Notes: generated by a model from the letters alone, not told the origin. A stretch of DNA of 64,000 nucleotides from JALHVH01 sp963773685 (GCA_963773685.1 CAVZBY010000002.1:124001-188000); one strand, 5' to 3'. Shown: positions 32,604-41,366, counted from the first letter of the stretch. Numbers and translations are program-made.

Positions 32604-33680
32604 TCAGAATGAGAACTTGATCCCGGCCGTGGCCCTGAGCCCGCCCGCCGGAACCGTGATCTCGTTCCCCTCGATCTTGACCTTGGCCGACCCCGAGGAA
32701 TAGCGGACATTCAGGTTGACCGCGAACCCATCGGAGAGCCGGTAATCCGCGCCCCCGCCCGCGTTGAAGCCGAACGCGCTCGCGCTGGAACTTGCGTACC
32801 GGGGATCGATGTTCAGGTCGAAATACGGATAGCCGATCTCGGTCCAGTCGAGGACCTGGAGGCTTTCGACCTTGACCCCCATGAAATAGGTCCCCCCGGC
32901 GAAGACATAGAGGCCGATCCGCCGGGTTACGGGGAACGCATAGAGCACGTCCAGATTGAGCTCCGAGGCGGAATACTTGAGGCCGTCCTTGGTCCATTCC
33001 TTCACGCGCATGAGGTCGAAGTAGAACGGGTGAGGGAAGTCGGCCGTGAATGTCCCCTTGGATTTGCCCGAGGCGGGCGTGAACGAGAGCTCGACGCCGA
33101 AGGACGGAGTGAACATGAACCCGACGCCGGCGTCGAAGGACATCCCTGAGGCGTCGACGGAATATCTTTCCGAGGCGCTCCCGGTCTCCCCGTACATCGG
33201 GAAGGTCCGGGAATTGTCGTAGTCGAAGGATTTCGACGCGTAGCCGGCGCCGAGTCGGACATAAACCTTCTTCCGGGCGGCGGCGCGGGCGGATGCTTTC
33301 TTCACGGCCGCGGGCTTCGGCACGGGCTTGACGGCAGGCCGGACCGGAACCGGCTTGGGTTCGACGGCGGCCTTCGGAGCCGGGCCCGCGACGGAAACTT
33401 CGCGGACGACGCTCTCGTGGATGTAGCCGCGAACGGCGGGGCCGCTCGCGTCCGCGGGAAGCTCGACGAGGTACCATTCCCCGGCCTTCTTCTCGGCGCG
33501 GAGAACGAGCCCCATCGGGGCGCTGTAGACGACCGAGCTGTCCAGGGCCGGTTTGAGACGGACGTTGGCCGAGCGGACGGTGACTTCGATCCTCAGGTCC
33601 GCGGCGAGGACGAAGGCGGTGAGCGCCAGGATGGCGCCGAGGAGGGCGCCGGGCTTGTGCAGGTTTCGTGCTGTCGTCAT
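32604..33680 (-). CDS. SH3-like domain fused to an outer-membrane beta-barrel
   Basis: A 358-residue envelope protein. The signal peptide (about 1-26) is followed by a bacterial SH3-like domain (about 28-92, with NVRLKPALDSSVV), a linker rich in Pro, Lys and Ala (about 95-140), and a beta-barrel of about 215 residues resembling the OmpW/OmpA-like eight-strand type, ending in FSF. The Met at 33680 is chosen for the signal peptide and the GGGAG before it. Being between an M4 protease and a Tat-signal PLP enzyme suggests a surface or anchoring role. SH3 domains of this type often bind peptidoglycan, which would tie the barrel to the wall. Confidence 0.83.
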   Translation of the reverse strand: MTTARNLHKPGALLGAILALTAFVLAADLRIEVTVRSANVRLKPALDSSVVYSAPMGLVLRAEKKAGEWYLVELPADASGPAVRGYIHESVVREVSVAGPAPKAAVEPKPVPVRPAVKPVPKPAAVKKASARAAARKKVYVRLGAGYASKSFDYDNSRTFPMYGETGSASERYSVDASGMSFDAGVGFMFTPSFGVELSFTPASGKSKGTFTADFPHPFYFDLMRVKEWTKDGLKYSASELNLDVLYAFPVTRRIGLYVFAGGTYFMGVKVESLQVLDWTEIGYPYFDLNIDPRYASSSASAFGFNAGGGADYRLSDGFAVNLNVRYSSGSAKVKIEGNEITVPAGGLRATAGIKFSF

Positions 33681-33702
33681 GTGATGTCTCCCGTGTCCCA
33701 GG

Positions 33703-35289
33703 TCAATTGACGCCGACCGCGCTCCAGGCCCGAGCCGTCGCGGCGCGCTCGGGGCTGTCGGAACCGTAGAGGTCCGCGGCCGCCTGCAGGCTCGCCGTAC
33801 GGGCGCTTTTGAAGTTCGACGACGGGTGTAGGTAGTAAACCCAGGCCCTGTAAGCGATCTTCGAAGCCTTTTCGAGGCCAATGCCGTCCACGGCTATCCC
33901 CGAGGTTCTGTTCGTTCCCCCGGCGGACAGAAGGAAGTACCAGTGAGAGGCGATGGTGCAGTTGATATGGACACCGCCCAAGTCGTTATTCATGTCGACG
34001 GGAAGGATCCATTTCTTGGAATAATGATCGGGGTACTTGCCCCCCCAGACGGCGATGCCGGCGGGGTTGGCGAGGTTCCTCATTGGCTTGAAAGTCCTAG
34101 AACAGTCTTCCCCCATCACCCAGTCGGCCATAAGGAATCCCGAGCCCTGCGACTGGTGATAGAATTCTACGCTCGCGCCCATGATGTCCGAGAAGGCCTC
34201 GTTGAGGGCGCCGGATTCGGCGGCGTAGATCAGCTCCGAGGTCGCGTCCGTCACGCCGTGCGTGAACTCGTGGGCAACGACATCAAGGGCGGTCGTGTAC
34301 GGATAGTGCGTTGCGGGGTTTCCGTCCCCAAAATACATCCACTTGGTCGACGAATCGAATTGGGCGTTCTCGTAATTCGTCCCGAAGTGAACAGAAAGAA
34401 CAAGTTCGCGGTTCCGATCGTCCATGCCCTTCCGACCGTGGACCAAATAGAAGTAATCATAGGTCCAGCCCAAGTAGGCGTGGCCATCTACAACAGTTCC
34501 ATCTGATGTCCAAATATTGTCTTCATCAATGATATAGTATACCGTCGCACCATTGCCATGGCGGCAATCCGCCGTCGTGATACGGGCTGGGCGCATCTGA
34601 TCGACGGCATAGTAGGTGTTGTTCTCGAACGTCGTGCTCAGCTTCTTCGTGTCCCCGAGGGTACCAGTTCCCGTCCCTACGGCCGTGGAGGTCTGGATCT
34701 CCTCATAGCGGAAGAGGATGGCAGAGTTCTTTGCGTCGATGAAGGTGGCGACGCGCGACCCGAGTTTGCCATGAACGACTTTGTAAACGAGATGGTATCC
34801 GTCGGCAGCGGGATAGATCATGAGCTCAGCGGCCCCGACGAGCTGGTAGGCGGGGTCGGCAAGGCCCGTCAGGGCCATCTGTTCCGCCGGCCCGGCGGCG
34901 ATCATCGGGGTGACGTCGATGTCGACCGCGGCGTGGACCTCTCCGTTGACGAGGTAAACATCTCCGTTCAGGCGGTGGCGGAGGAGCTGGGCTCCCCAGA
35001 CCCTGAGCCCCTTGGCGTAGACGTTATAGCGCTCGTGGACCCTGGCGCCGTTGTCCTCGGTCTGGGCCAGTGCGAGCCTCAGGTTCCCTTTGGAGATCTC
35101 CCGGTCCATGAAACGGCTCAGGGATGCCGCCCGTTCCGCGCGGGCCTCCCCGACCATCCTTCCCGGCCCTCCGCGGCCGTCGCCCTCTCGGGCGGGCGTC
35201 TTGCCTTCCTGGCCGAAGCTCGCGGCGACCATGAGAACCGTCAGGAAGAGCGTCCCGACGGCGCGTTTCGTCTTCGTGGATCCTTTCAT
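33703..35289 (-). CDS. Secreted M4-family (thermolysin-like) metallopeptidase
   Basis: A 528-residue extracellular zinc protease. A signal peptide (about 1-26) is followed by an FTP/PepSY-type propeptide (about 60-200) that acts as inhibitor and chaperone. The catalytic domain has HEFTH (His340, Glu341, His344), the third ligand Glu364 in ALNEAFSD and the downstream His in the VHINCTIASHW segment. The start at 35289 follows AAGGAGG; the upstream frame overlaps the ferritin-like gene. It heads the operon with the barrel protein and second oxoamine synthase. It should degrade proteins outside the cell and feed peptides to the exported hydrolases. Confidence 0.94.
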   Translation of the reverse strand: MKGSTKTKRAVGTLFLTVLMVAASFGQEGKTPAREGDGRGGPGRMVGEARAERAASLSRFMDREISKGNLRLALAQTEDNGARVHERYNVYAKGLRVWGAQLLRHRLNGDVYLVNGEVHAAVDIDVTPMIAAGPAEQMALTGLADPAYQLVGAAELMIYPAADGYHLVYKVVHGKLGSRVATFIDAKNSAILFRYEEIQTSTAVGTGTGTLGDTKKLSTTFENNTYYAVDQMRPARITTADCRHGNGATVYYIIDEDNIWTSDGTVVDGHAYLGWTYDYFYLVHGRKGMDDRNRELVLSVHFGTNYENAQFDSSTKWMYFGDGNPATHYPYTTALDVVAHEFTHGVTDATSELIYAAESGALNEAFSDIMGASVEFYHQSQGSGFLMADWVMGEDCSRTFKPMRNLANPAGIAVWGGKYPDHYSKKWILPVDMNNDLGGVHINCTIASHWYFLLSAGGTNRTSGIAVDGIGLEKASKIAYRAWVYYLHPSSNFKSARTASLQAAADLYGSDSPERAATARAWSAVGVN

Positions 35290-35329
35290 GAAACCTCCTT
35301 CAAGGCCGGCCCCATCCGGGCCGCACCTC

Positions 35330-35358
35330 ATTATTCTTGCGGCCCCGCCTGTTGTCAA
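35330..35358 (-). promoter_or_regulatory. Promoter of the M4 peptidase operon
   Basis: On the minus strand, TTGACA (35353-35358), a 17-base spacer and AATAAT (35330-35335). Confidence 0.7.
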
Positions 35359-35404
35359 TCGCCTCTTGAGGTGAGGGGAAGGAGAGGCAAGGGTGAGGGA
35401 CGAC

Positions 35405-35866
35405 CTAGGGCCGGAGGTCCCTGAGGATGCCCTCAAGCCTGCGCTTATGGCTGCCGTCATCGAACGACAAAGCCCTGAAAAGCTCGCGAAGCCCGGGATC
35501 ATTGATCTCCACAAGGGTGGCAAGGTGGGTCTGCTCGAAAGTGGACTCCAAGTCGCGGATCCGTTCGAGCGCCTCGGCCAGCGTCGTTTTCCCGGCATCG
35601 ATGTCCGCGATGAGCTGTCCGGCGGCTTCCCGGCCGTATTCGAGCTGTTTCAAGGAGACAAGAGTGTCTCCGAAGGCCGCGGGGTTGGATGTTTCATAGG
35701 CCTTGCCTGTCTTGAGGAGATTGGCGTGGACGATCTCTTCTTTCGCCAATTTCGCCAGATCGGAGGCGAACGGTTCCGCCCCGGCCATCCGCCCGATTCG
35801 TTCGTAGCAATGCGACGTCTTCAGCTCGAGCTCGGCAGCCAGGCCCAGGATCTGACGTGTTTCCAT
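35405..35866 (-). CDS. Ferritin-like (rubrerythrin-type) protein
   Basis: A 153-residue four-helix protein with the spacing of a rubrerythrin-like diiron domain: Glu/His in helix 1 (LELKTSHCYERIG), KEEIVHANLL in helix 2, and HKRRLEGIL in the last helix. There is no rubredoxin domain. It probably handles peroxide or iron in an anaerobe. The -10 TATCAT ends six bases before the ATG, so the transcript is predicted to start at the ATG with no leader. It is divergent from the transketolase gene. Confidence 0.75.
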   Translation of the reverse strand: METRQILGLAAELELKTSHCYERIGRMAGAEPFASDLAKLAKEEIVHANLLKTGKAYETSNPAAFGDTLVSLKQLEYGREAAGQLIADIDAGKTTLAEALERIRDLESTFEQTHLATLVEINDPGLRELFRALSFDDGSHKRRLEGILRDLRP

Positions 35867-35872
35867 CGACCC

Positions 35873-35901
35873 ATGATAGCCCGGAGCCCGGTATTTGGCA
35901 A
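35873..35901 (-). promoter_or_regulatory. Leaderless promoter of the ferritin-like gene
   Basis: On the minus strand, TTGCCA (35896-35901), a 17-base spacer and TATCAT (35873-35878). The expected transcription start coincides with the A of the ATG at 35866. Confidence 0.7.
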
Positions 35902-35937
35902 TCCCCTCCGGGTATTCCTATCCGCCCGCAAAGCGGA

Positions 35938-35943
35938 TATAAT
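35938..35943 (+). promoter_or_regulatory. -10 element of the transketolase operon
   Basis: TATAAT precedes the transketolase ATG by 31 bases. No good -35 is present. Confidence 0.5.
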
Positions 35944-35974
35944 GAGGGACCGCGTTCCAAGGAGGCCCTTGACA

Positions 35975-37807
35975 ATGTCGAAAGCCGACATCCTCGACCA
36001 GATCGCTCGAAGACTGCGCATCCATTCCTTGAAGATGACGGCCCGCGCGGGCTCGGGCCACCCGACCACCTGTCTTTCGGCCGCGGATCTCGTGGCCTGC
36101 CTCTTCTTCGACGAGATGAAGTACGACGTCCGCGACGCTGGAAATCCGGCCAACGACGAGTTCGTCCTTTCCAAGGGGCATGCCGCCCCCATCCTCTGGG
36201 CTGCTTTCGCCGAAGCCGGTATCCTGCCCGAGGAGGATATCTATACGCTGAGGGAGATCACAAGCGACCTCGAAGGCCATCCGACGCCGCGGATGAAGTG
36301 GATCAAGGCAGCGACCGGGTCCCTCGGACAGGGCCTTTCGGTGGGCGTGGGGATGGCCCTGGCCCAGAGGCTCATGAAGTCCTGGGCCAGGACCTTCGTG
36401 CTCATGGGGGACGGGGAGTGCGCCGAAGGCTCGGTCTGGGAAGCCGCCAACGCGGCCGCGAACTTCGGCCTTCGCAACCTGTGCGCCGTCGTTGATGTCA
36501 ACGGCCTCGGCCAATCCGGCAGGACGATGCACGATCATGACCTGGCCGCTTATGCCCGCAAATTCCGGGCCTTCGGCTGGGACGCCGTCTCCGTGGACGG
36601 CCATAATATCGGGAAGATCCTGGAAGCGCTTTCCCGCATCGGGAAGAAGGGCCTGCCGACCGTCATCCTGGCCCGGACGCTCAAGGGCAAGGGCGTTCCC
36701 TTCATCGAGGACCTGAACGGCTGGCACGGCCGGCCCCTCAAGCCCGAGGAGCTCGAAAAGGCGCTCGACGCGCTCGGACCCATGCCCCACGTGGATTCCC
36801 GCCGCTACGTCAAGGCCCCGCGGCCCTTCAAGGGGAAGCTCCCGGCCGCCGGAAAGAGGCCCGCGCGCACGGCCTACAAGGACAAGACCGCGACCCGCCT
36901 GGCATACGGCAACGCCTTGGCGGCCCTGGGGGCGGCCGATCCCGCGGTCGTCGCCATCGACGGGGACGTCAAGAACTCCACCTATGCCGATAAGTTCTTT
37001 GCCTCCTTCCCGGAGCGTTCGTTCCAATCCTATATCGCCGAGCAGAACATGGTCGGCATGGGCATGGGGCTCGCGGCCAAGGGCTACGTCCCGTTCATCG
37101 CCACGTTCGCCGCCTTCCTTTCGAGGGCCCACGACCAGGTCCGGATGGCCGCCTATTCCGAGTCGAACATCAAGCTCTGCGGCTCCCACGTCGGCGTGAG
37201 CATCGGCGAGGACGGCGCCTCCCAGATGGGACTGGAGGACCTGGCCATCTTCCGACCCATCCCGGGATGCGTCGTCCTGTATCCTTCCGACGCTGTATGC
37301 GCCGAGGCCTGCGTCGCCGCCGCCGCCGCGCATCGCGGCATGGCCTATATCCGGACGACCCGTCCGGCAACGCCTCTGCTCTATCCCGCCGATGAGGAGT
37401 TCCCCATCGGCGGCTCCAAGGTCCTGAGGAAGAGCGGGAGCGACGCGGCGACGGTCATCGCCGCGGGCATCACCGTGTTCGAGGCGCTCAAGGCGGCCGA
37501 CGAGCTCGCCAAGCGGGGAACGCCCGTGCGCGTCATCGACGCCTATTCGGTGAAGCCCCTCGACGAGGCCGGCATCCGGCGGGCGGTCGCCGAAGCGGGC
37601 GGGCGGGCGGTCGTCGTCGAGGACCACTACGAAGCCGGTGGGCTCGGGGAGGCGGTGGCTTCGGCCCTGGCCGGGACGGCCCTGCTCAGGCACCTCTGCG
37701 TCCGCGAACTGCCCCGCTCCGGCCCGCCAAGCCGTCTGCTCGACATGTACGGCATCGACGCCTCGCACATCGTCGCGGCCGTCAAGGCGCTATGCGGTTG
37801 GGCTTAG
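35975..37807 (+). CDS. tkt: Transketolase
   Basis: A 610-residue single-chain transketolase, which moves two-carbon ketol units with thiamine diphosphate in the pentose phosphate pathway. The ThDP/Mg motif is GDGECAEGSVWEAAN with NxxG at VDVNGLGQ; the first domain also shows FVLSKGHAAP. The central domain has the catalytic-Glu region AEQNMVGMGMGLA. The C-terminal domain is intact. At 610 residues it resembles the shorter animal-type enzymes more than the 660-residue E. coli type. AAGGAGG precedes the Met at 35975; the longer frame upstream overlaps the ferritin-like gene. It is followed by an overlapping secreted nuclease gene. Confidence 0.94.
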   Translation: MSKADILDQIARRLRIHSLKMTARAGSGHPTTCLSAADLVACLFFDEMKYDVRDAGNPANDEFVLSKGHAAPILWAAFAEAGILPEEDIYTLREITSDLEGHPTPRMKWIKAATGSLGQGLSVGVGMALAQRLMKSWARTFVLMGDGECAEGSVWEAANAAANFGLRNLCAVVDVNGLGQSGRTMHDHDLAAYARKFRAFGWDAVSVDGHNIGKILEALSRIGKKGLPTVILARTLKGKGVPFIEDLNGWHGRPLKPEELEKALDALGPMPHVDSRRYVKAPRPFKGKLPAAGKRPARTAYKDKTATRLAYGNALAALGAADPAVVAIDGDVKNSTYADKFFASFPERSFQSYIAEQNMVGMGMGLAAKGYVPFIATFAAFLSRAHDQVRMAAYSESNIKLCGSHVGVSIGEDGASQMGLEDLAIFRPIPGCVVLYPSDAVCAEACVAAAAAHRGMAYIRTTRPATPLLYPADEEFPIGGSKVLRKSGSDAATVIAAGITVFEALKAADELAKRGTPVRVIDAYSVKPLDEAGIRRAVAEAGGRAVVVEDHYEAGGLGEAVASALAGTALLRHLCVRELPRSGPPSRLLDMYGIDASHIVAAVKALCGWA

Positions 37808-38640
37808 GACCCCTTTCGGGCCCGCGGAAGCGGCCGGCCGTTCTCGCGCTGGCCCTCGCCTTTTCCATTGCGGCGTCCGCGCTTCCCGCGCGGGACCGCA
37901 AGGCTCCGATTCCGCCGGACGGGGCCGTCGTCGTCCTCGTCTACGACGGCGATACGGTCAAGGTCAGGTTCGAGGACGGCGGCGAGCGCAGGGTCCGTCT
38001 CATCGGCATCGATTCCCCGGAGCTGGCCGACGAGCGCGAGGACGTGCGTTTCATGGCTTACGCGGCCAAGAGGTTCGCTTTCCTGAAGCTTTTCCGCCGC
38101 GAGGTCCGGCTATCCTACGATTGGCAGCGCGAAGACAAATACGGACGCCTGCTGGCCTTCCTGACCACGGAGGACGGGACCCTTTTCAACGAGCTCATCC
38201 TCCGGGAGGGCTTTGCCTCGCGGTTCCGGGCGTTCCCGTTCGATCCTGGGCTCATGAAGCGGCTCGAAGCCGCCGAGACCGAGGCCCGGCGGGCCGAGCG
38301 GGGACTCTGGCGGAGGGCGGACCCCCCGCCCGTGCCTCCGGCGGACGCGGCCGGCCTGATCGGGCGCCTGGCGACGGTCCGAATGACCTGCGGGGCCGTC
38401 GAAAAAAGGAAACCGTTCATCGTCCTCAGTCCCCCCGGCGGAGGATTCGAGGCCCTTGTCCCCGAACGGCGGCGGGCCGATTTCCCCGGCCTCGAAGCCC
38501 TGGCAGGCAAGGTCGTCCTCGTCAAGGGCCTCGTGGAGGAATACAAGGGCCGTATCCAGATCATGATCGACGTCCCGCTTCAGCTCAAGGTCCTGACTGC
38601 CGGCCGGTCGGTTGACAGGGCCGTCCCGCCCGGAATATAA
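37792..38640 (+). CDS. Exported staphylococcal-nuclease-like protein with C-terminal OB-like domain
   Basis: A 282-residue secreted thermonuclease-family protein. A signal sequence (about 15-35) is followed by an SNase domain (about 40-175) with the catalytic residues recognisable as Arg in VRLIGIDSPE, Glu soon after, and Arg in KYGRLLAF. The last hundred residues form an extra OB-like beta domain that may add nucleic-acid binding. The start overlaps the end of transketolase by 16 bases, an operon-level coupling that makes little functional sense. It is likely to release nucleotides from extracellular DNA or RNA. Confidence 0.87.
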   Translation: MRLGLGPLSGPRKRPAVLALALAFSIAASALPARDRKAPIPPDGAVVVLVYDGDTVKVRFEDGGERRVRLIGIDSPELADEREDVRFMAYAAKRFAFLKLFRREVRLSYDWQREDKYGRLLAFLTTEDGTLFNELILREGFASRFRAFPFDPGLMKRLEAAETEARRAERGLWRRADPPPVPPADAAGLIGRLATVRMTCGAVEKRKPFIVLSPPGGGFEALVPERRRADFPGLEALAGKVVLVKGLVEEYKGRIQIMIDVPLQLKVLTAGRSVDRAVPPGI

Positions 38641-38658
38641 AGCCTTGAGGTTCTGCCC

Positions 38659-40074
38659 ATGACCGAACTCATCGACGCGAAGGCCCTGGAAGAGCTCCGG
38701 GCGGCGGCGGGCGCCGCCAACGTCCTGACCGATCCCGAGAAGCTCGCCGATTACGGCCACGACGAATTCTCCCTCAGGGACATCGCCATTATCCCTGCGG
38801 CTGTCGTCCTGCCGACGTCGACCGACGAGGTCGCCGCGGTCCTCCGCTGGGCCGATGCCCGCCGGGTCCCGGTGACCCCGCGGGGAGGGGGGACGGGGCT
38901 GTGCGGCGGCTGCGTTCCCGCTCCGGGCGGCATCGTCCTCTCCCTCGAAAAGATGAACGGGGTCTCCGTCGATAAGGCGAACCAGATGGCCGTCGCCGAG
39001 GCGGGCGCGACGCTCGCCGGATTCGTGGCCGCGGTGGAAGAAGCCGGGCTCTATTTTCCGCCCCACCCCGGGGACGAAAGCGCCATGATCGGCGGACTGG
39101 TGGCCACGAACGCGGGGGGCAGCCGGGCGGTGAAGTACGGGGTCATCCGCAACTATATCCGGGGCCTCGAGGTCGTGCTCCCCGGCGGGGCGGTCATCCA
39201 TCCCGGCGGGAAATACATAAAGAGCAGCACGGGCTACAATCTCATGAACCTGTTCATCGGCTCCGAGGGGACGCTGGGCGTCGTCACCAGGGCCGTCATT
39301 CAGCTCATGGCCCAGCCGCCCGTCCTGAGATCGCTCGTCGTTCCGTTCGCCACCCTCGAAGCGGCCATCGAGACCGTGCCCAGGCTCCTCGAGCGGAAGA
39401 TCGTCCCGGTGGCGGTGGAATTCGTCGGCCTGGACGTCATCGCCATCACCGAGGAATATCTCCACAAGCGCTGGCCGACCCACGAAGGGACGGCGCACCT
39501 CATGATCATCCTCGACGCCGCGACCGAGGAAGAGCAGGACCGCCTGTCCCAGGCCGTCGCCGAGGCCTGTCTCGAGCAGGGCGCCCTGGACGTCTTCATC
39601 GCGGATACGCCGGCCAAGCAGAGCGAGATCCTCGCCATCCGCTCGATGATCTACGAGGCCATCAAGGCGGAGACCATCGAGATCCTGGACATCTCCGTGC
39701 CGCGGGCCGAGATCGCCGCCCACGTCCGGAAGGTCCGGGAGGTCGCGGCCCGGCACGGCCTGTGGCTCCCGACCTTCGGGCACGCGGCCGACGGCAACGT
39801 TCACACCCACATCATGAAAGCCCGGTACGAGGGCGGGAAGGTCATCCCCCTGCCGGAAAGCGCGTGGCGGGACAGGATCGACGCCGTCCGTTCGGACCTC
39901 TACCGGGATGCCCGCGAACGGGGCGGGGTCATCTCCGGCGAGCACGGCATCGGCCTTGTCAAGAAGCCGTTCCTGTCCCTAGCCCTCGAAGAGAGCCAGA
40001 TCGCGCTCATGCGGGGCATCAAGAAGGTCTTCGACCCCCACGGGATCCTCAATCCCGGCAAGATCTTCGACTAG
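38659..40074 (+). CDS. FAD-linked oxidase of the GlcD/D-lactate dehydrogenase family
   Basis: A 471-residue flavoprotein that oxidises a 2-hydroxyacid such as glycolate or D-lactate. The FAD-binding PCMH domain (about 40-220) contains PRGGGTGLCGG. The FAD-oxidase C-terminal domain (about 225-470) contains GHAADGNVHTH and the EHGIGLVKK stretch. It begins 18 bases after the nuclease gene, so it belongs to the transketolase operon. A partner iron-sulfur subunit is not adjacent, so the electron acceptor is unknown. If it uses glycolate, its product glyoxylate would connect with the HOGA-like aldolase at 45108 (inference). Confidence 0.9.
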   Translation: MTELIDAKALEELRAAAGAANVLTDPEKLADYGHDEFSLRDIAIIPAAVVLPTSTDEVAAVLRWADARRVPVTPRGGGTGLCGGCVPAPGGIVLSLEKMNGVSVDKANQMAVAEAGATLAGFVAAVEEAGLYFPPHPGDESAMIGGLVATNAGGSRAVKYGVIRNYIRGLEVVLPGGAVIHPGGKYIKSSTGYNLMNLFIGSEGTLGVVTRAVIQLMAQPPVLRSLVVPFATLEAAIETVPRLLERKIVPVAVEFVGLDVIAITEEYLHKRWPTHEGTAHLMIILDAATEEEQDRLSQAVAEACLEQGALDVFIADTPAKQSEILAIRSMIYEAIKAETIEILDISVPRAEIAAHVRKVREVAARHGLWLPTFGHAADGNVHTHIMKARYEGGKVIPLPESAWRDRIDAVRSDLYRDARERGGVISGEHGIGLVKKPFLSLALEESQIALMRGIKKVFDPHGILNPGKIFD

Positions 40075-40150
40075 GCGGGTCGGCGCCCAAGGGGCGGCTG
40101 CGCCCGGACAAGGCCGGACCTGTCGGTGTCGCTGTGGGCCGTCTCGCTAT

Positions 40151-40210
40151 TGTAGCCGCAGGCTTCAGCCTGCGGCTTTCCCGGGACGCGGGCTAAAGCC
40201 CGCGGCTACA
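40151..40210. repeat. REPIN-like double-hairpin repeat
   Basis: Two hairpins (40154-40177 and 40187-40204) sit inside perfect 9-bp terminal inverted repeats, TGTAGCCGC (40151-40159) and GCGGCTACA (40202-40210). This matches the inverted-pair layout of REP elements mobilised by RAYT transposases; no transposase is in the window. The rest of the 40075-40348 gap holds a promoter but no gene. Confidence 0.75.
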
Positions 40211-40245
40211 TCCAAAGCCGGCGTTCCCCGGTACTTCCAAGCGCC

Positions 40246-40274
40246 TTGAAATCCACGGGGAGGAGTGCTGTAAT
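40246..40274 (+). promoter_or_regulatory. Promoter of the ACT-domain gene
   Basis: TTGAAA (40246-40251), a 17-base spacer and TGTAAT (40269-40274). The leader before the ATG at 40349 is about 68 bases. Confidence 0.6.
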
Positions 40275-40348
40275 GAGCCCGGGGGACAGTGAAACGGTAT
40301 CCGAGTCCCCGTCCGTCATGCGAGCCTTGATCGGTCGAGGGGGAAACC

Positions 40349-40729
40349 ATGGAAAGAGTCACGGAGGTCTATGTCATCCTGGAGAACAAGCCGTCCGTCC
40401 TGGGGGACCTTTGCAGCCGCCTGGCCGAGGCCGGGATCAACATCGATTCCATCGGCGTCTTTCATGACACGGCCAAGCTCGTCGTCTCTAACCTCAACAA
40501 GGCCCTGAAGATCCTGGAGAGGCTCAACTACATCGTCGAGCAGAGGGACGTCCTGAGGATCGACCTCGAGAACAAGCCCGGCGCCCTGGCCGAGCTAACC
40601 ACGAAGCTCGGCGACGAAGGCATCAATATCGAGTACTGCTACGGGACGCTGAGCCGGCAGGGAAGCACGATCTCGGTGATCATGGACGTCTCCAACATCG
40701 AGGAGGCGATCAAGGTCCTCGGAGGGTGA
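40349..40729 (+). CDS. Tandem ACT-domain protein
   Basis: A 126-residue protein made of two ACT domains (about 4-62 and 69-126). Each begins with the strand-loop pattern of amino-acid-binding ACT folds (ENKPSVLGDLCSRLAEAGIN and ENKPGALAELTTKLGDEGIN). Such stand-alone proteins bind amino acids and are thought to regulate metabolic enzymes. It is a single gene with its own promoter and GGGGG before the ATG. The partner enzyme cannot be inferred from context. Confidence 0.85.
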   Translation: MERVTEVYVILENKPSVLGDLCSRLAEAGINIDSIGVFHDTAKLVVSNLNKALKILERLNYIVEQRDVLRIDLENKPGALAELTTKLGDEGINIEYCYGTLSRQGSTISVIMDVSNIEEAIKVLGG

Positions 40730-40755
40730 ACCGGGCAGGATCGTCCGGGACCCCC

Positions 40756-40799
40756 GCGGAAATCCCCCCTTGCCCCCCTTTTACAAAGGGGGGATTGTC
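40756..40799 (+). repeat. Dispersed C-run/G-run hairpin repeat, copy B
   Basis: A 9-bp perfect stem (40773-40781 with 40785-40793) with a TAC loop. The flanks align with the inverse of 31341-31382. It lies between the convergent ACT and DoxX genes and may double as a transcription stop. Confidence 0.65.
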
Positions 40800-40840
40800 T
40801 CCCCTGTATTCCCTCTGTAATCCCTCTGCTATGGCGGGAC

Positions 40841-41284
40841 TTATTCCCCGGCGATGGCCCGGTCGACGGACCAGCGGCCGGCGCCCTTGATGACAAGTGC
40901 CAGGCCGATGGCGATGGCCAGGAGGTGGTATTCGAACCCCTCGCCGGGACGGTTCCCCATCCAGTTCATGAAGAATCCGTTCTTCCAGTGGACCAGGTAG
41001 ACCGCGACGGCCATGTCCACGGCGATGGCCAGGGCCGCGAGCCGCGTGCAGAATCCCGCGATGAGGGCGAGGGCCCCGAGGGATTCAGCGAGGATGGCGG
41101 CGGCAGCCAGATAGACGGGGACATGGAACGCGTTCTGGAACATGTCCAGGGTCGGCTTGAGGCCCGCCCCTCCGAACATGCCCAGGACCTTCTGGGCCCC
41201 GTGCGGGAGCATGACCGCCCCCAGCACGATCCTCAGAGTGGTCCCGGATAGATTTCCGTCCGTCGCCAGAAGCTTCTTGAACAT
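40841..41284 (-). CDS. DoxX-family membrane protein
   Basis: A 147-residue inner-membrane protein with four predicted helices and the DoxX pattern of glycines and a charged GAQK segment (LPHGAQKVLGMFGG) early in the chain. DoxX/DoxD proteins accompany thiol or quinone redox enzymes, but their own role is poorly defined. GGGAGGG precedes the start. It is on the same strand as the M14 carboxypeptidase, 82 bases downstream, and may be weakly cotranscribed. Confidence 0.85.
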   Translation of the reverse strand: MFKKLLATDGNLSGTTLRIVLGAVMLPHGAQKVLGMFGGAGLKPTLDMFQNAFHVPVYLAAAAILAESLGALALIAGFCTRLAALAIAVDMAVAVYLVHWKNGFFMNWMGNRPGEGFEYHLLAIAIGLALVIKGAGRWSVDRAIAGE

Positions 41285-41366
41285 GCGCCGACCCTCCCGT
41301 TCCCGAAATCCGGGCGGGAAGCCGTTCGCGCGGTCGTCCCCGCCCGTTCTCTAAAAACCGACTCCG

